DNA from: JAZDOK01 sp043798715
GTDB taxonomy: Bacteria; Vulcanimicrobiota; JAZDOK01
Direction of reading: 5' to 3'
DNA: 64,000 nucleotides
Assembly: GCA_043798715.1 (NCBI GenBank)
Contig: JAZDOK010000004.1
Span: forward strand, 115,428 to 179,427
Below the pieces are notes generated by a model. That model saw nothing but the letters and a program-made list of their open reading frames with translations, searched no databases and had not been told where the DNA came from. Position 1 is the first letter of the stretch, and every line of letters starts with the position of its first letter. Shown in pieces: positions 27,659 to 37,599 of the stretch. The position numbers and the translations under genes were made by a program.

Positions 27659-29248
27659 CAAAAACAGGGCATCCTGGTCCGAATATTTTTTGATGCGAAC
27701 AAGCTCGAAATTCTTTGTAATCCCTTTTTTAAGCTCCAGGCAGTCTTTTAATCCGAAACAGATGAGTCTCCCCCCGGGTTTGCCCCGAAGGTTTGCGCAT
27801 TCGCTTTCGGTGACTTCTATCTTCGCTTCGTCGCTCAGATAATAGCAGACCGGGCGGAAATTTGCCGGGTTGTCATGCAGGAAAACCTTATGGCCCTGCT
27901 CCATGAAACTCCGGACCTGGCTACTCACGCAATCCGCCACTTTTTGCCCTTTGTAAAAATTCGCCTCATTATAAATATCCAGCACTTCACATTTCGCGAA
28001 GTAGGAGAAATACAGCGCAAAAAAGCCCGTGGTCAGGACCACGTTCCCGGGAGCGAGGTCCCGCGAATAGAGCTGGACCGCCCCGATACAGGGATCCGTC
28101 CGGCCCTGATGGAGGGGAAGAAAGCTGTCAACCATGTTCAGGCAAAAGATGACCATTCCTGCCAGCACCAGCAATGCCATCAGGCCCCAGCGGAAGATCT
28201 TTGCGGCCTCCCCCCGGAAAAAGGATCGCGACACGACGGACAACAGGACGCCCACCAGGATCCAGAATGGGAAGAGGACTACGTAGAGATTGGCATTTTC
28301 CCAGAGGTAGAGGAAGAAGCTGAAGACGCCCCAGACCAGACAAAGCAGGACTGCCTGGGCATGGGGTTTCATTTTTTTCCAGAAAATCAGAAGAAGGGCC
28401 GGGAGGAGAAGCGGCAGCCACATCTGGAAGAACTCCTCGCAGGCAACCACCTGGAAGACGTATCTGGTAAACCCCGAGGCCGCACCGGTTATTTGCGCGT
28501 TGAAGCGCGCCATATTCATTATCCCGGCGGCATTTCTCACGAGTTCCCACGGGGAAAGCCCCTGGTTCTGGGCGAGGAGCGGGCCCAGAATAATCAGGAG
28601 GAGAACCAGGGAGAACGCGTAAGCCAGGAGGTTCAGGATTTTCTCCCGTAAAGGACGCCGGACCGCGAGGAGCCCGGCCAGCACGGGCAAAGCAAAAAGG
28701 ATATTCGTCGCATGGCCCAGCAGAGCCAGGCCATGTGCAGCTCCAAGCGCCAGGGACCAGCGGGCATCCCCGCGGGAGGCCTTAAGCAGCAGGAAAAAAC
28801 ACACCAGGAGCAACCCGGAGATGGGATAGAGCTTGTCCGTCACGCACATGAACCAGTAGTTCACGGAAAAACCCATGAGGAGGGCCGTGATAAAGGGGAC
28901 CGCCGTTTCCCCCACCAGAAAGACGAGCAGCAGAAAGAAGAAACTCAGGCTCAAGGCCCCGAAGAAGGCGCTGATGCCTTCCATGATCCAGATCCCCCGC
29001 ACTGTCATCCCCAGGTGCTGCAGGAGACCGTAAACCGCTTTCCCAAGGGGAATCCAGAGAAGGTGAAAAAACTCCCGCACCCCCGGAGTATCGCCCCCTT
29101 CTACGACCCGGCCGTAGAAAAGGTAGTCGCTGTCGTTGGAAAAATCCCCGGAGAGGGTCAGAAGATAAACTCCAAAGGCGACGACGAAAATTATCGACGC
29201 AAGGAGAAGAATAAAGCCGACGGATTTTTTTTGTTCAGCGTTTATCAA
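27614..29248 (-). CDS. Multipass membrane protein, GT-C/ArnT-like
   Basis: A 544-residue protein with about 11-12 membrane helices. The N-terminal luminal loop carries GDFSNDSDYLFY, an acidic loop like the catalytic region of GT-C glycosyltransferases that use lipid-linked sugars, and there is a soluble C-terminal domain of about 150 residues (ending QPAGTHGIEE). The nearest guess is a DUF2723 or ArnT/PMT-type transferase; no full family signature is clear. The start is ATG 29248. It ends convergently within the transglutaminase gene. Confidence 0.65.
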   Translation of the reverse strand: MINAEQKKSVGFILLLASIIFVVAFGVYLLTLSGDFSNDSDYLFYGRVVEGGDTPGVREFFHLLWIPLGKAVYGLLQHLGMTVRGIWIMEGISAFFGALSLSFFFLLLVFLVGETAVPFITALLMGFSVNYWFMCVTDKLYPISGLLLVCFFLLLKASRGDARWSLALGAAHGLALLGHATNILFALPVLAGLLAVRRPLREKILNLLAYAFSLVLLLIILGPLLAQNQGLSPWELVRNAAGIMNMARFNAQITGAASGFTRYVFQVVACEEFFQMWLPLLLPALLLIFWKKMKPHAQAVLLCLVWGVFSFFLYLWENANLYVVLFPFWILVGVLLSVVSRSFFRGEAAKIFRWGLMALLVLAGMVIFCLNMVDSFLPLHQGRTDPCIGAVQLYSRDLAPGNVVLTTGFFALYFSYFAKCEVLDIYNEANFYKGQKVADCVSSQVRSFMEQGHKVFLHDNPANFRPVCYYLSDEAKIEVTESECANLRGKPGGRLICFGLKDCLELKKGITKNFELVRIKKYSDQDALFLLQQPAGTHGIEERF

Positions 29249-29278
29249 GGCGTTTTCCTTTATTGAAAACAGTTGTCC

Positions 29279-30640
29279 CTATTTTTTTTCTTCCATGGCC
29301 GATGCCTCATGCAGACCCGGGGCCAGAAAGACGTTATATAGGAAGAGAAGGAAGGCGGTCAGAAGACCGACACAGCCGATTATATACCACATGGTGGAGA
29401 GCGAAATCAGGTGCGCATCGGATGCGGCATAGAGTTTTCCGCCCAGCACGTTGGCTATCAGGCTGCCGATACCTATCGGCAGGAATCCATAGCCCAGGAA
29501 AACAGCCACCTTGTCTTTGGGAGCGATTCTCCCGACGTATTCAAGGAACTTGGGACTGGCCGCCATCTCGCCGAAAGCCAGGAGCACGATGGAAAGCACC
29601 ACCAGCCAGGGATTGCGGGTGGATCCCGCCAGGAACATGGCGCCAGCGCTCAGGAGAACCCCCGCGATCATCGAGTGAAGAGGTTTGAACATCCCTGAGA
29701 TCCGGCTCACCAGTATCTGGAAGATGATGATGGCCGCGGCGTCCATGTCCGTCAGAATCTCGGGAGGAATCGCCTCCCCGACCCGTATCTGGCCGGAGGC
29801 CACCAGGGCCAGGCGGCCCTGGAGCACGTCGGCCCAGGGACGATAGAGGTGCGAGGCGGTGTCCTTTAAAAACTGGAGAATGGGCACCGTGTTTACATGA
29901 TCCCGAAGGTAGAGCGTCATGGTGAGGTAGAGCTGAAAGAACATGACCCAGAAGCCTGAAAAAATGACGAGAAGAATGATGAAGCGCCAGTTGCGGAGCA
30001 CCCCCACCGAATTCATGAGAACTTTACCGACCCCGCACGACGAGCGCACTTCGGAGGCCTCGCGGGGTTCCTTATAAAGAAATATGGCCGGAAGGAGCAT
30101 GAGGCCCACCCAGAGGGCCGAGGCCCAGAAGACCCACTGCCAGTTATGGGCCCTTAAGTAGCTGGCCACGAAGGGGCCGGCAAATCCCCCGATGTTGACT
30201 ATCATGTAGTAGATCCCGAATCCCAAAGAACAGGTCTTCTCGTCCGTCGTGCGCGAGATGGTTCCCGTCAGGGTCGGCTTGAATAGAGCGCCCCCTATTG
30301 AAACCATTAGCAGAGCCGCAAAAATCCCTCCGTATGTCCTGAAATTACCGGACAGGAAATAGGCCAGGGACAAGGTGCTGAGGGCGATGACAAAGGACCT
30401 TTTATAGCCGTAGCGCTCGGCCACGGCGCCCCCGAAGATTGGAAGCATGTAGAGGAAGAAGGTATAGATCCCCATCATGAGGCCGGTCTGCTCCTTGGAA
30501 AAACCAAGGCAGCCCTCCCCCACCGCGCCCGTAAGATAAAGGGCCAGCACGTTGAACATGCCGTAGTAGGACATCCGCTCGAAGAGCTCCATGAAATTGC
30601 CGACCCAGAAACTGCGGGGAAACTTCCCGAGAATACTCAT
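29279..30640 (-). CDS. POT-family MFS transporter, second copy
   Basis: A 453-residue proton-dependent oligopeptide transporter, paralogue of 1582-2805. FMELFERMSYYGMF is the ExxERxxYY motif and GGALFKPTLTGTISR is the second signature. It is longer than the first copy by a loop near residues 230-290. ATG 30640 has GGAAGGAG at a proper distance; the open frame to 30730 is not needed. The promoter region is shared with the divergent tolC operon. Confidence 0.85.
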   Translation of the reverse strand: MSILGKFPRSFWVGNFMELFERMSYYGMFNVLALYLTGAVGEGCLGFSKEQTGLMMGIYTFFLYMLPIFGGAVAERYGYKRSFVIALSTLSLAYFLSGNFRTYGGIFAALLMVSIGGALFKPTLTGTISRTTDEKTCSLGFGIYYMIVNIGGFAGPFVASYLRAHNWQWVFWASALWVGLMLLPAIFLYKEPREASEVRSSCGVGKVLMNSVGVLRNWRFIILLVIFSGFWVMFFQLYLTMTLYLRDHVNTVPILQFLKDTASHLYRPWADVLQGRLALVASGQIRVGEAIPPEILTDMDAAAIIIFQILVSRISGMFKPLHSMIAGVLLSAGAMFLAGSTRNPWLVVLSIVLLAFGEMAASPKFLEYVGRIAPKDKVAVFLGYGFLPIGIGSLIANVLGGKLYAASDAHLISLSTMWYIIGCVGLLTAFLLFLYNVFLAPGLHEASAMEEKK

Positions 30641-30797
30641 CGCGCCACTCCTTCCAATCTCTTTATCCTTTTCTGCGCCAACAGTTCTCTTCCTCCCTCT
30701 TCCATTATTCAAAGATGGAGAAAATCGCATAACCGGAAGGAGTTCCTCCGATTCCTATAGAAAATTTCCAGAGCTGAAAATAAATCAGGAGGGCTCT

Positions 30798-32177
30798 ATG
30801 CAGTTCCATGGGATTCCCAAAATTGTTCTCTTTCTGATTCTATCCCTTCTTCTCATGACCCCTCTGACCGCTCAGGCCGGAAATGAGACATCACCCCCCG
30901 AAGAGCCCATGCTCTCCCTGGATGAGGCTGTTAAGATCGCCCTTAAGAGCAATCGAGATATTCAGAGTGCCTCTCTTGGCGTCGGCCGCTCGAAAAATTC
31001 CGTCTCAGCCGCAAAATCGGCCCGCTATCCCCAGGTGAGCGTCGGCGCCAAGCAGTCGAACGTTCTCACCCCGCAGGATTTCATGGTCAATGCCGGAGCT
31101 CTGGGCACCTACCCTGGAATCGGGCCCATTCCGTCCGAGACCCGCTCCATCGGACAGATTTCCGGCTCCACCACCATGGTGAGCCTGGAACTTGAACAGC
31201 CCATCACGAGCCTTTATAAAGCCAACATGAACGTGGGAGCCCAGAAGGCCCAGCTCGGAATCGCCTCGGAGGGAGAGCGAAGCCAGAGACAGGTGGTGGT
31301 ACAAAACGTCAAACAGTCCTACTTCGAGATGCTGAATTATCAGAACTCTCTTATGGCCACCCGCGACTCTCTTAAATTTCTGACGGATCTCCGCCGGGTG
31401 GTGAACAACCAGATCGGACAGGGAACGGCACTTAAGACCGATCTTCTCCAGGTGAATTCTCAGCTTGCCGAAACCCGCTACCAGGAGTCGGCTCTGGCCG
31501 ACCAGCTCATCACTTTGAAGCAGAAATTCAACATCCTTCTCGGGCGACCCATCGAAACTCCGTTCAGTATCGCTCTCCCTGAAAATTTTCAACAACAGCT
31601 CGGGGAGCAGGAAGACCTTGCCTCTCTTGAGGCCATCGCCGCAAAACAGCGCCCGGAGGTCCTCCAGAGCGCCCTTCAAATCAGCCAGGCCGAGTACCAG
31701 CGCGAAGTACAGCGATTTGACTGGTACCCGGATATCGGCCTCTACGCAAGCTATTTAAATCAAAGCAATTCCGGCATCCTCCCCGGCAACATGACCTTTG
31801 CCGGGATAAAAGGCCAATGGGCGGTCCTGGATTGGGGACGCCGCGACAACCAGGTGGCCGGCCAGTCCAAGGCCGTCGAACAGGCAAAAAAACAGTCCGA
31901 ACAGGTTAGAGATCAGGTGATGACGGAGGTCAGCTCCTCCTGGCGCAAACTTGGCCTGATCCGCTCCCGCCAGGAGGCCGACAAAGCCGCCCTGGATGCG
32001 GCGGAGGAGAATTTCCGCATCACTAACAATCGTTTCAAGGAAAAGCTGGCCCTGACCAAGGACGTACTTCAATCGCAAGCCCAGTTTTCCCAGGCCCGCC
32101 AGCAGTATCAGAAATCGCTGATGGACGAGGCGGCCGTCCGGGCGGAAATAGATCGGGTAACAGGGAGGAATCCATGA
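30798..32177 (+). CDS. TolC-family outer membrane efflux protein
   Basis: A 459-residue outer membrane channel. The signal peptide ends L-T-A-Q-A. Two repeated OEP regions are seen: the first from MLSLDEAVKIALKSNRDI, the second around EYQREVQRFDWYPDIGLYA. Long helical segments (QSKAVEQAKKQSEQVRDQV) form the tunnel. ATG 30798 has AGGAGGG upstream; the longer frame from 30591 lacks a signal peptide. It overlaps the adaptor gene by ATGA. Confidence 0.93.
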   Translation: MQFHGIPKIVLFLILSLLLMTPLTAQAGNETSPPEEPMLSLDEAVKIALKSNRDIQSASLGVGRSKNSVSAAKSARYPQVSVGAKQSNVLTPQDFMVNAGALGTYPGIGPIPSETRSIGQISGSTTMVSLELEQPITSLYKANMNVGAQKAQLGIASEGERSQRQVVVQNVKQSYFEMLNYQNSLMATRDSLKFLTDLRRVVNNQIGQGTALKTDLLQVNSQLAETRYQESALADQLITLKQKFNILLGRPIETPFSIALPENFQQQLGEQEDLASLEAIAAKQRPEVLQSALQISQAEYQREVQRFDWYPDIGLYASYLNQSNSGILPGNMTFAGIKGQWAVLDWGRRDNQVAGQSKAVEQAKKQSEQVRDQVMTEVSSSWRKLGLIRSRQEADKAALDAAEENFRITNNRFKEKLALTKDVLQSQAQFSQARQQYQKSLMDEAAVRAEIDRVTGRNP

Positions 32178-33553
32178 AAAAGCTTTTGACCATTTTTACA
32201 CTATGCCTGGCGGCGACCCTGGGGGGATGCACCCAGGCGCCAAAACCCCAGCCCAGGCCCCTCGCCCTGGTTCAGGTGGAGACGGTGGAGAAAAACTCCG
32301 TCGGAGCGCCTGTATCCACCTACTCGGCCTCCATAGATGCTTACAGCCGCGTTCAGCTCACCTTCCGGGGACAGGGCTATATCACCTCCATCCACCTGGT
32401 CAAAGAACCCGATGGAAGCACCCGCCTGGTGGACCAGGGAGACGAAGTGACCGCCGGCACCGTGCTGGCCTGCCTTCGTCCCGCGGATTTTCAGAACCTG
32501 GTGAACAGCGCCCAGTCGCAAATGGACAGAACGGTGGCCGGAGTTCAGCAATCAAAGTCCCAGGTGCTCCAGGCGCAGGCGGCGGAGGTTTCAGCCAGGG
32601 CCGCCGTGAAGCAGGCGGAAGCGGCCGAAGGAGAGGCCCGGGCCCAGGTGGCCGCGGCCCAGGCTGATTACGACAATAACCGGGCCAACTATGACAGGGC
32701 CGTCAATTTGCTGGCCAGCGAGAGCATGGCCCAATCTGATTATGACTCGGCCAAAGCCGCCTGCGACTCCTCCAAAGCCCGCCTGGATCAGACCAAACAG
32801 CAGATTTACGCGGCCCAGGCCCAGCTCAGGTCCGTCCGGGCCAAGGTTGGCGAGGCAGTAAGCTCCGTGGGCATGTCCGTCGCAGCGCTCAACTCTCAGA
32901 AAGCCGCCGTACTGGGATCCCAGTCCCAGCTGGATCAGGCTAAACTTAATTATTCCGATGCCTTCCTGAAAGCGCCGTTCAGCGGCGTCATCCTGGATCG
33001 CAACGTGGAACTGGGAACCCAGGTAACACCTGGAACGGTGGCATTTGAAATAGTGGCTCTGGACACCGTCAAGGTCACCTTCGGGGTTCCGGACATGGTG
33101 GTAAACCACCTTAGGATTGGCCAGAAGGTGGACGTCATCTGCGACGCCCTCCCCGGCAAACTCTTTCACGGACGCATCCTGACCCTGGCGGCCGGAGCCG
33201 ACCCCAAGGAGCGGACCTTCCAGGTCGTCGTCAAGCTGGCCAACACCAATCACCTCCTTCGAGTCGGCATGATCGCCTCTTTAGATCTTACTACTACTAA
33301 CAGGAAAGCGATGGTGGAATTATCCATCCCTCTTTCCTCAATTGTCGAGGATCCAAATAATCCCGGTCAATACTGCGTATACATCGTCGAGGGCCAGGGA
33401 AATAATCTCATGGCCCGGCTCCGCCGGATAAAGACCGGCGAGGCGATTGGAGATCGCATCACCATTAAGGAAGGCATTTCTCACGGAGACCGGGTGGTAA
33501 CAAGCGGCCTCCAGCTCATCAAGGACGGGGATCCCATAAAGATCGGAGATTAA
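32174..33553 (+). CDS. RND efflux periplasmic adaptor, lipoprotein
   Basis: A 459-residue membrane fusion protein. The lipobox L-G-G-C at residues 16-19 is followed by a short linker. A biotinyl-lipoyl-like half is seen (VDQGDEVTAGTVLACL), then a coiled-coil hairpin rich in A, Q and S (about residues 105-230), the second lipoyl half (KAPFSGVILDRNVELGTQV), and the beta-barrel and membrane-proximal domains. It links the RND pump to TolC. Encoded between tolC and the permease in the usual order. Confidence 0.93.
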   Translation: MKKLLTIFTLCLAATLGGCTQAPKPQPRPLALVQVETVEKNSVGAPVSTYSASIDAYSRVQLTFRGQGYITSIHLVKEPDGSTRLVDQGDEVTAGTVLACLRPADFQNLVNSAQSQMDRTVAGVQQSKSQVLQAQAAEVSARAAVKQAEAAEGEARAQVAAAQADYDNNRANYDRAVNLLASESMAQSDYDSAKAACDSSKARLDQTKQQIYAAQAQLRSVRAKVGEAVSSVGMSVAALNSQKAAVLGSQSQLDQAKLNYSDAFLKAPFSGVILDRNVELGTQVTPGTVAFEIVALDTVKVTFGVPDMVVNHLRIGQKVDVICDALPGKLFHGRILTLAAGADPKERTFQVVVKLANTNHLLRVGMIASLDLTTTNRKAMVELSIPLSSIVEDPNNPGQYCVYIVEGQGNNLMARLRRIKTGEAIGDRITIKEGISHGDRVVTSGLQLIKDGDPIKIGD

Positions 33554-33557
33554 TAAA

Positions 33558-36500
33558 GTGGCACACGGAAAAAGCGACGCCGACTATATCAAAACCACCA
33601 GCAACCTGGCCCGTTTCTGCGTCAACAACCCGTCCGTTGCGATCGTCTTCCTTCTGATCGCCATGGGCATCGGTTTCCTGGGCTATCGCTCAATGCCCCA
33701 GCGCAAGGATCCGGATATCCCGATCCGACAGGCCGCCGTGCAGGTTCCCTGGCCGGGTAACACGCCCATGCAGATCGAGCTTCAAGTCACCAAAAAGATT
33801 GAGGACATCTGCGCGACGAACAAGAACTTCAAGAAAATTGAGTCCACCGTCCAGCCGGGCCTGTCGATCACTTACATCGAACTGGAAGACAGCATCAAAG
33901 ACGCCGACAAGGAGTTCGACGACATAGGGATCAAGCTCATCAATGCAGCCCCGAGCCTGCCGCAGGGAGCCGGTCCCATCTACTACATAAAGGATTTCGG
34001 GGACACCGCGGCCCTGATGCTCACGGTAGCCAGTCCCCCCCTGTCCAATGTCGAGATCGAAGCCAGGGCGACGCCCATCGTGGAGCGGATCAATAAGACC
34101 CGGGCGAAGCGCAAGATCAAAAGTCCGGGATTTCCCTACACCATCGTCTACTGTTATCCCAAAAACGCGGACATGCGACTTCTCCAGAGCACCGTGGGAA
34201 CCTTCCAGATTGACGCCGCCGTGAGTGGATTTGCCCGCGACATCCGCCTCATCCAGGGAGAAGGCTTCCTCGGCATCGACCTTTTGAGCACCGGGAGCGA
34301 GCAGGATGTCATGGCCTATCTTCAAAATTACATGGCCCACAATCTGAAGCTCGAAGAGATGAATCCGGACACCTGGCTCCCGGTGGTAGTCCAGGATCCG
34401 CTACAGTTAAAAGATCGGCTGTCGGTTGCGGCCCCGGACCGCTATACCTACCGGGAGATGGACGATTTCACCCGAACCATAGCCGACGGCCTTCGTACCG
34501 TCCCCCTGGCCACTTCGGTGGGTCGCAAAGGTGCCCTGGGAGAGGCGATCTACCTTAACTATTCGCAGAGCCGGGTGGCCGCCTATGGGTTCAACCCGAG
34601 CAAATTGCCCGAGCTTCTGGGCGCCCGCAATATTACCGGAGCCTCCGGAACCGCCCAGGCCGAGGGACAGGGGATCCTCTTTCAGACGGCCGGTCAGTTC
34701 AAAAATCAGGACGAGATCGGAAACATGATGATAGGTCAGGCCCAGGGCTCGCCGGTTTACCTCCGCGACGTAGTGGGGATCACCCGCAGCTACAATCTGC
34801 CGGCCACCTACCTCAACTACCTCACCTGGAAGAACGATGCCGGAGCGTGGCACCGAAACCGGGCCATCACCATCTCGGTGCAGATGAAGCCGGGGCAGAA
34901 GATCCATGTGCTCGGGAAACAGATCGACGATAAGCTCGCGGATCTGCGCCGCCTGGTGCCCTCCGACCTGGTCATCGTCCGCACCTCCGACCAGCCGCGG
35001 CAGGTGGCGGAGAACATCGAACTTTTGAACACCGCCCTCATCGAAGCCGTGCTTCTGGTGGTGCTCGTCTCCCTCATCGGTTTCTGGGACTGGCGCTCGG
35101 CCTTGCTTATGGCGCTCTCCATCCCCCTTACCTTATCCATGACCTACGGTTGCATGAGCCTGCTGGGTCTTGACCTCCAGCAGGTCTCCATCGCCTCCCT
35201 CATCATCGCTCTGGGACTTCTGGTCGACAACCCGGTGGTGGCGGGAGACGCCATCAAGGTCTCCATGGCCTCCGGGCAGCCGGCTAAGATCGCCGCCTGG
35301 CTGGGGCCCACGAAGCTCCTTAAGGCCATCACGTTTGCCACTCTCACCAATATTGCAGCCTACGTGCCGCTGGCCTTCCTGCCCGGAGATCCAGGGAAAT
35401 TCTTATACAGTCTGCCTCTCGTCGTAGGCTCTTCCCTCATTTGCTCGGTCATTGTAGCCCAGGCCTTCGTACCGACCATCGGGCGCTTCCTCCTTCGGCC
35501 CCAGAAGGAGGCTTCCGTGGAAGCGATGCGAACCACCGGATTCACCCGCTACTACTATCGTTTTGCCAACTTCTGCGTTCATCACCGCTGGAGAGTGGTC
35601 GGCGTGTCGCTGGTTCTTCTCATGCTCGGGCTTTTCCTGGCCTCCAGTCTCCCGACCCAGATGTTCCCCGATGACGAACAGTATATCTCCACCGTGGACC
35701 TCTACATGCCCTGCAACGCCGGCCTTATGGCCACCAATATAAAGGCGAAGGAAGTGGAAAGAGCGATAGGCAATATCGCCACCAAGCTCGGGCAGGACCT
35801 TACAAAGCGGAATAAACCGGATGTGCACGTCATCAAGACGATCACCACCTTTGTCGGCGGCGGCGGCCCCCGCTTCTGGTTCTCCATACAGCCGGAGATG
35901 TCCATGCTAAGCTACGCGCAACTGATTGTGGAATGTAATGACAAACATTACACCAACACCCTGGTGGACCGCCTGATGGAACAGCTTCCGCAGCAGGTGG
36001 CCGGAGTCCGTATAGACGTGCGCAAACTCCAGAGCGGGACCTCCTTCAAAGTCCCGGTGCAGCTCTATGTGAGCGGCTCGGACAACGCGTGGAAACCGCT
36101 GGTGGGCCTCTCCAATAAGATCCAGCAGATCTACCGGGCGGACCCCCAGGCCATGTCCATCCAGGACGATTGGGGTGAGCCCATCGGGACGGTGAACCTG
36201 GAGCCCGATCAGGACAAGGCCAACATGGTCGGGATTACCAGCCTGGACGTGGCCCGATCCATGGCCCTGGCCGTGCAGGGACTTCCCGTGGGCACAGTGC
36301 TGGAGGGTCAGTACAGCATTCCCATCATTGCACGCTTAAACTCCGATGAGCGGGCCCAGCTCTCCGACCTTCGCAACCTCTATATCTACTCCTCCGCCAC
36401 CGGAAACAAGGTGCTTTTGAGCCAGGTGGTCAAGGGGAACATCGACCTCAGCCCGTATTATATTCAGCGCCGCAATTTTCACCGCTGCATCAAGCCGGGG

Positions 36501-37184
36501 GCCTTCCCCGTGCCTGAGGCCTGGGGCTCGACCATTTTCAAAAAGGCCTGGAAGCAGGTTAAAACTCTCACTCTTCCACCCGGCTACCGCATCGAGATCG
36601 GCGGGGAAATGGAGAAGCAGCAGGAAAACTTCCCCCCCATGGGCATGGCCATGCTGATGTCCATCGTCGGAATCTTCCTTTGCCTGGTGCTGCAGTTCAA
36701 CAGCGCCGCCAAGCCCTTTATCGTATTTGCCGCCGTGCCCTTCGGTCTGGTGGGCGCCCTTGGAGGCCTTATTCTTACGCACATGCCCTTCGGCTTCATG
36801 GCCTTCCTGGGAATCGCCAGCCTGGTCGGGGTCATAGTTAGCCATATCATCGTGCTCTTCGACTACATCGAAGTCATGCACTCCGAGGGGAAACCCATCA
36901 TTGAGGCGGTCATCGATGCGGGCCTGGCCCGTCTTCGCCCCGTTCTCATCACGGTGTGCGCGACGGTCTTCGCCCTCTTCCCGCTGGCGGCACACGGAGG
37001 ACCCCTCTGGCAGCCCATGTGCTTTACTCAAATCGGCGGCCTGACCCTGGCCACCCTGGTCACCCTGGTGCTGGTGCCGACCATCTACTGCATCTTCGTC
37101 CTGGATCTCAAGATCGTGAAGTGGGAAACCGCCCCCGCGACGGAAGCGGAGGGTGCGCTACCGACGGGAAAGAAAGATTCCTGA
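33558..37184 (+). CDS. RND efflux permease, long divergent type
   Basis: A 1208-residue inner-membrane pump, 150 or more residues longer than AcrB. It has the two-fold arrangement of 12 helices and periplasmic porter domains. Helix 4 reads IIALGLLVDNPVVAGDAI, so the first of the two usual aspartates is kept and the second is Asn. Helix 10 reads GVIVSHIIVLFDYIE, where the AcrB-type lysine is absent. GTG 33558 is the start. Proton-coupled export of drugs, metals or lipids is likely by family; the substrate is unknown. A strong terminator follows. Confidence 0.92.
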   Translation: MAHGKSDADYIKTTSNLARFCVNNPSVAIVFLLIAMGIGFLGYRSMPQRKDPDIPIRQAAVQVPWPGNTPMQIELQVTKKIEDICATNKNFKKIESTVQPGLSITYIELEDSIKDADKEFDDIGIKLINAAPSLPQGAGPIYYIKDFGDTAALMLTVASPPLSNVEIEARATPIVERINKTRAKRKIKSPGFPYTIVYCYPKNADMRLLQSTVGTFQIDAAVSGFARDIRLIQGEGFLGIDLLSTGSEQDVMAYLQNYMAHNLKLEEMNPDTWLPVVVQDPLQLKDRLSVAAPDRYTYREMDDFTRTIADGLRTVPLATSVGRKGALGEAIYLNYSQSRVAAYGFNPSKLPELLGARNITGASGTAQAEGQGILFQTAGQFKNQDEIGNMMIGQAQGSPVYLRDVVGITRSYNLPATYLNYLTWKNDAGAWHRNRAITISVQMKPGQKIHVLGKQIDDKLADLRRLVPSDLVIVRTSDQPRQVAENIELLNTALIEAVLLVVLVSLIGFWDWRSALLMALSIPLTLSMTYGCMSLLGLDLQQVSIASLIIALGLLVDNPVVAGDAIKVSMASGQPAKIAAWLGPTKLLKAITFATLTNIAAYVPLAFLPGDPGKFLYSLPLVVGSSLICSVIVAQAFVPTIGRFLLRPQKEASVEAMRTTGFTRYYYRFANFCVHHRWRVVGVSLVLLMLGLFLASSLPTQMFPDDEQYISTVDLYMPCNAGLMATNIKAKEVERAIGNIATKLGQDLTKRNKPDVHVIKTITTFVGGGGPRFWFSIQPEMSMLSYAQLIVECNDKHYTNTLVDRLMEQLPQQVAGVRIDVRKLQSGTSFKVPVQLYVSGSDNAWKPLVGLSNKIQQIYRADPQAMSIQDDWGEPIGTVNLEPDQDKANMVGITSLDVARSMALAVQGLPVGTVLEGQYSIPIIARLNSDERAQLSDLRNLYIYSSATGNKVLLSQVVKGNIDLSPYYIQRRNFHRCIKPGAFPVPEAWGSTIFKKAWKQVKTLTLPPGYRIEIGGEMEKQQENFPPMGMAMLMSIVGIFLCLVLQFNSAAKPFIVFAAVPFGLVGALGGLILTHMPFGFMAFLGIASLVGVIVSHIIVLFDYIEVMHSEGKPIIEAVIDAGLARLRPVLITVCATVFALFPLAAHGGPLWQPMCFTQIGGLTLATLVTLVLVPTIYCIFVLDLKIVKWETAPATEAEGALPTGKKDS

Positions 37185-37231
37185 ACTGACATAATCTTGC
37201 GTTATTAAACGCTTACAAAGTTGATTGCGTG

Positions 37232-37259
37232 AAAGGCCAAGGTTATGCCTTGGCCTTTT
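37232..37259 (+). terminator. Rho-independent terminator of the efflux operon
   Basis: A perfect 11-bp stem (AAAGGCCAAGG/CCTTGGCCTTT) with loop TTATG, ending in a short T run. It sits 48 bases past the RND stop. It could act on either strand. Confidence 0.85.
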
Positions 37260-37271
37260 AGCGCTCACCTC

Positions 37272-37300
37272 TTGACTTACCTTAAGGTAGGCTGTAAGAT
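37272..37300 (+). promoter_or_regulatory. Toxin-antitoxin promoter with palindromic operator
   Basis: TTGACT (37272-37277) and TAAGAT (37295-37300) are 17 bases apart. The 12-base perfect palindrome TACCTTAAGGTA at 37278-37289 fills the spacer, a good site for autorepression by the antitoxin. GGAGG follows at about 37307-37311 and ATG at 37318. Confidence 0.7.
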
Positions 37301-37317
37301 ATATATGGAGGTATAAT

Positions 37318-37599
37318 ATGTTGGAATATATTTTGGGCGTTGAGGAGGCCAGAAAGAATCTGGGCGATTTGATCGTCCGTGTTGCCAGAAAAAAACAACC
37401 TGTTGTGATCACCCGCCGGACGAAAGAAAAAGCGGTCCTTGTAAACTACGAAGAGTACAAGAAACTGGAAGAAATGGCGGAGTCGGTTGCGGCCAATGAC
37501 GTTTCCCTGGCATTAAAAAGAATCAGACGTTCGGTGGCTGCTGAGGGATTATCGGTTGAGACGGTTGAAATGTCTATCCGCGAGGTTCGCGGCAGGTGA
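37318..37599 (+). CDS. Phd/YefM-family antitoxin
   Basis: A 93-residue DNA-binding antitoxin. The N-terminus ILGVEEARKNLGDLIVRVA, then PVVITRRTKEKAVLVNYEEY, is the Phd/YefM pattern. GGAGG precedes ATG 37318, and a palindromic operator lies in the promoter. It overlaps the toxin start by 4 bases (GTGA), giving a coupled antitoxin-first operon. Confidence 0.92.
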   Translation: MLEYILGVEEARKNLGDLIVRVARKKQPVVITRRTKEKAVLVNYEEYKKLEEMAESVAANDVSLALKRIRRSVAAEGLSVETVEMSIREVRGR

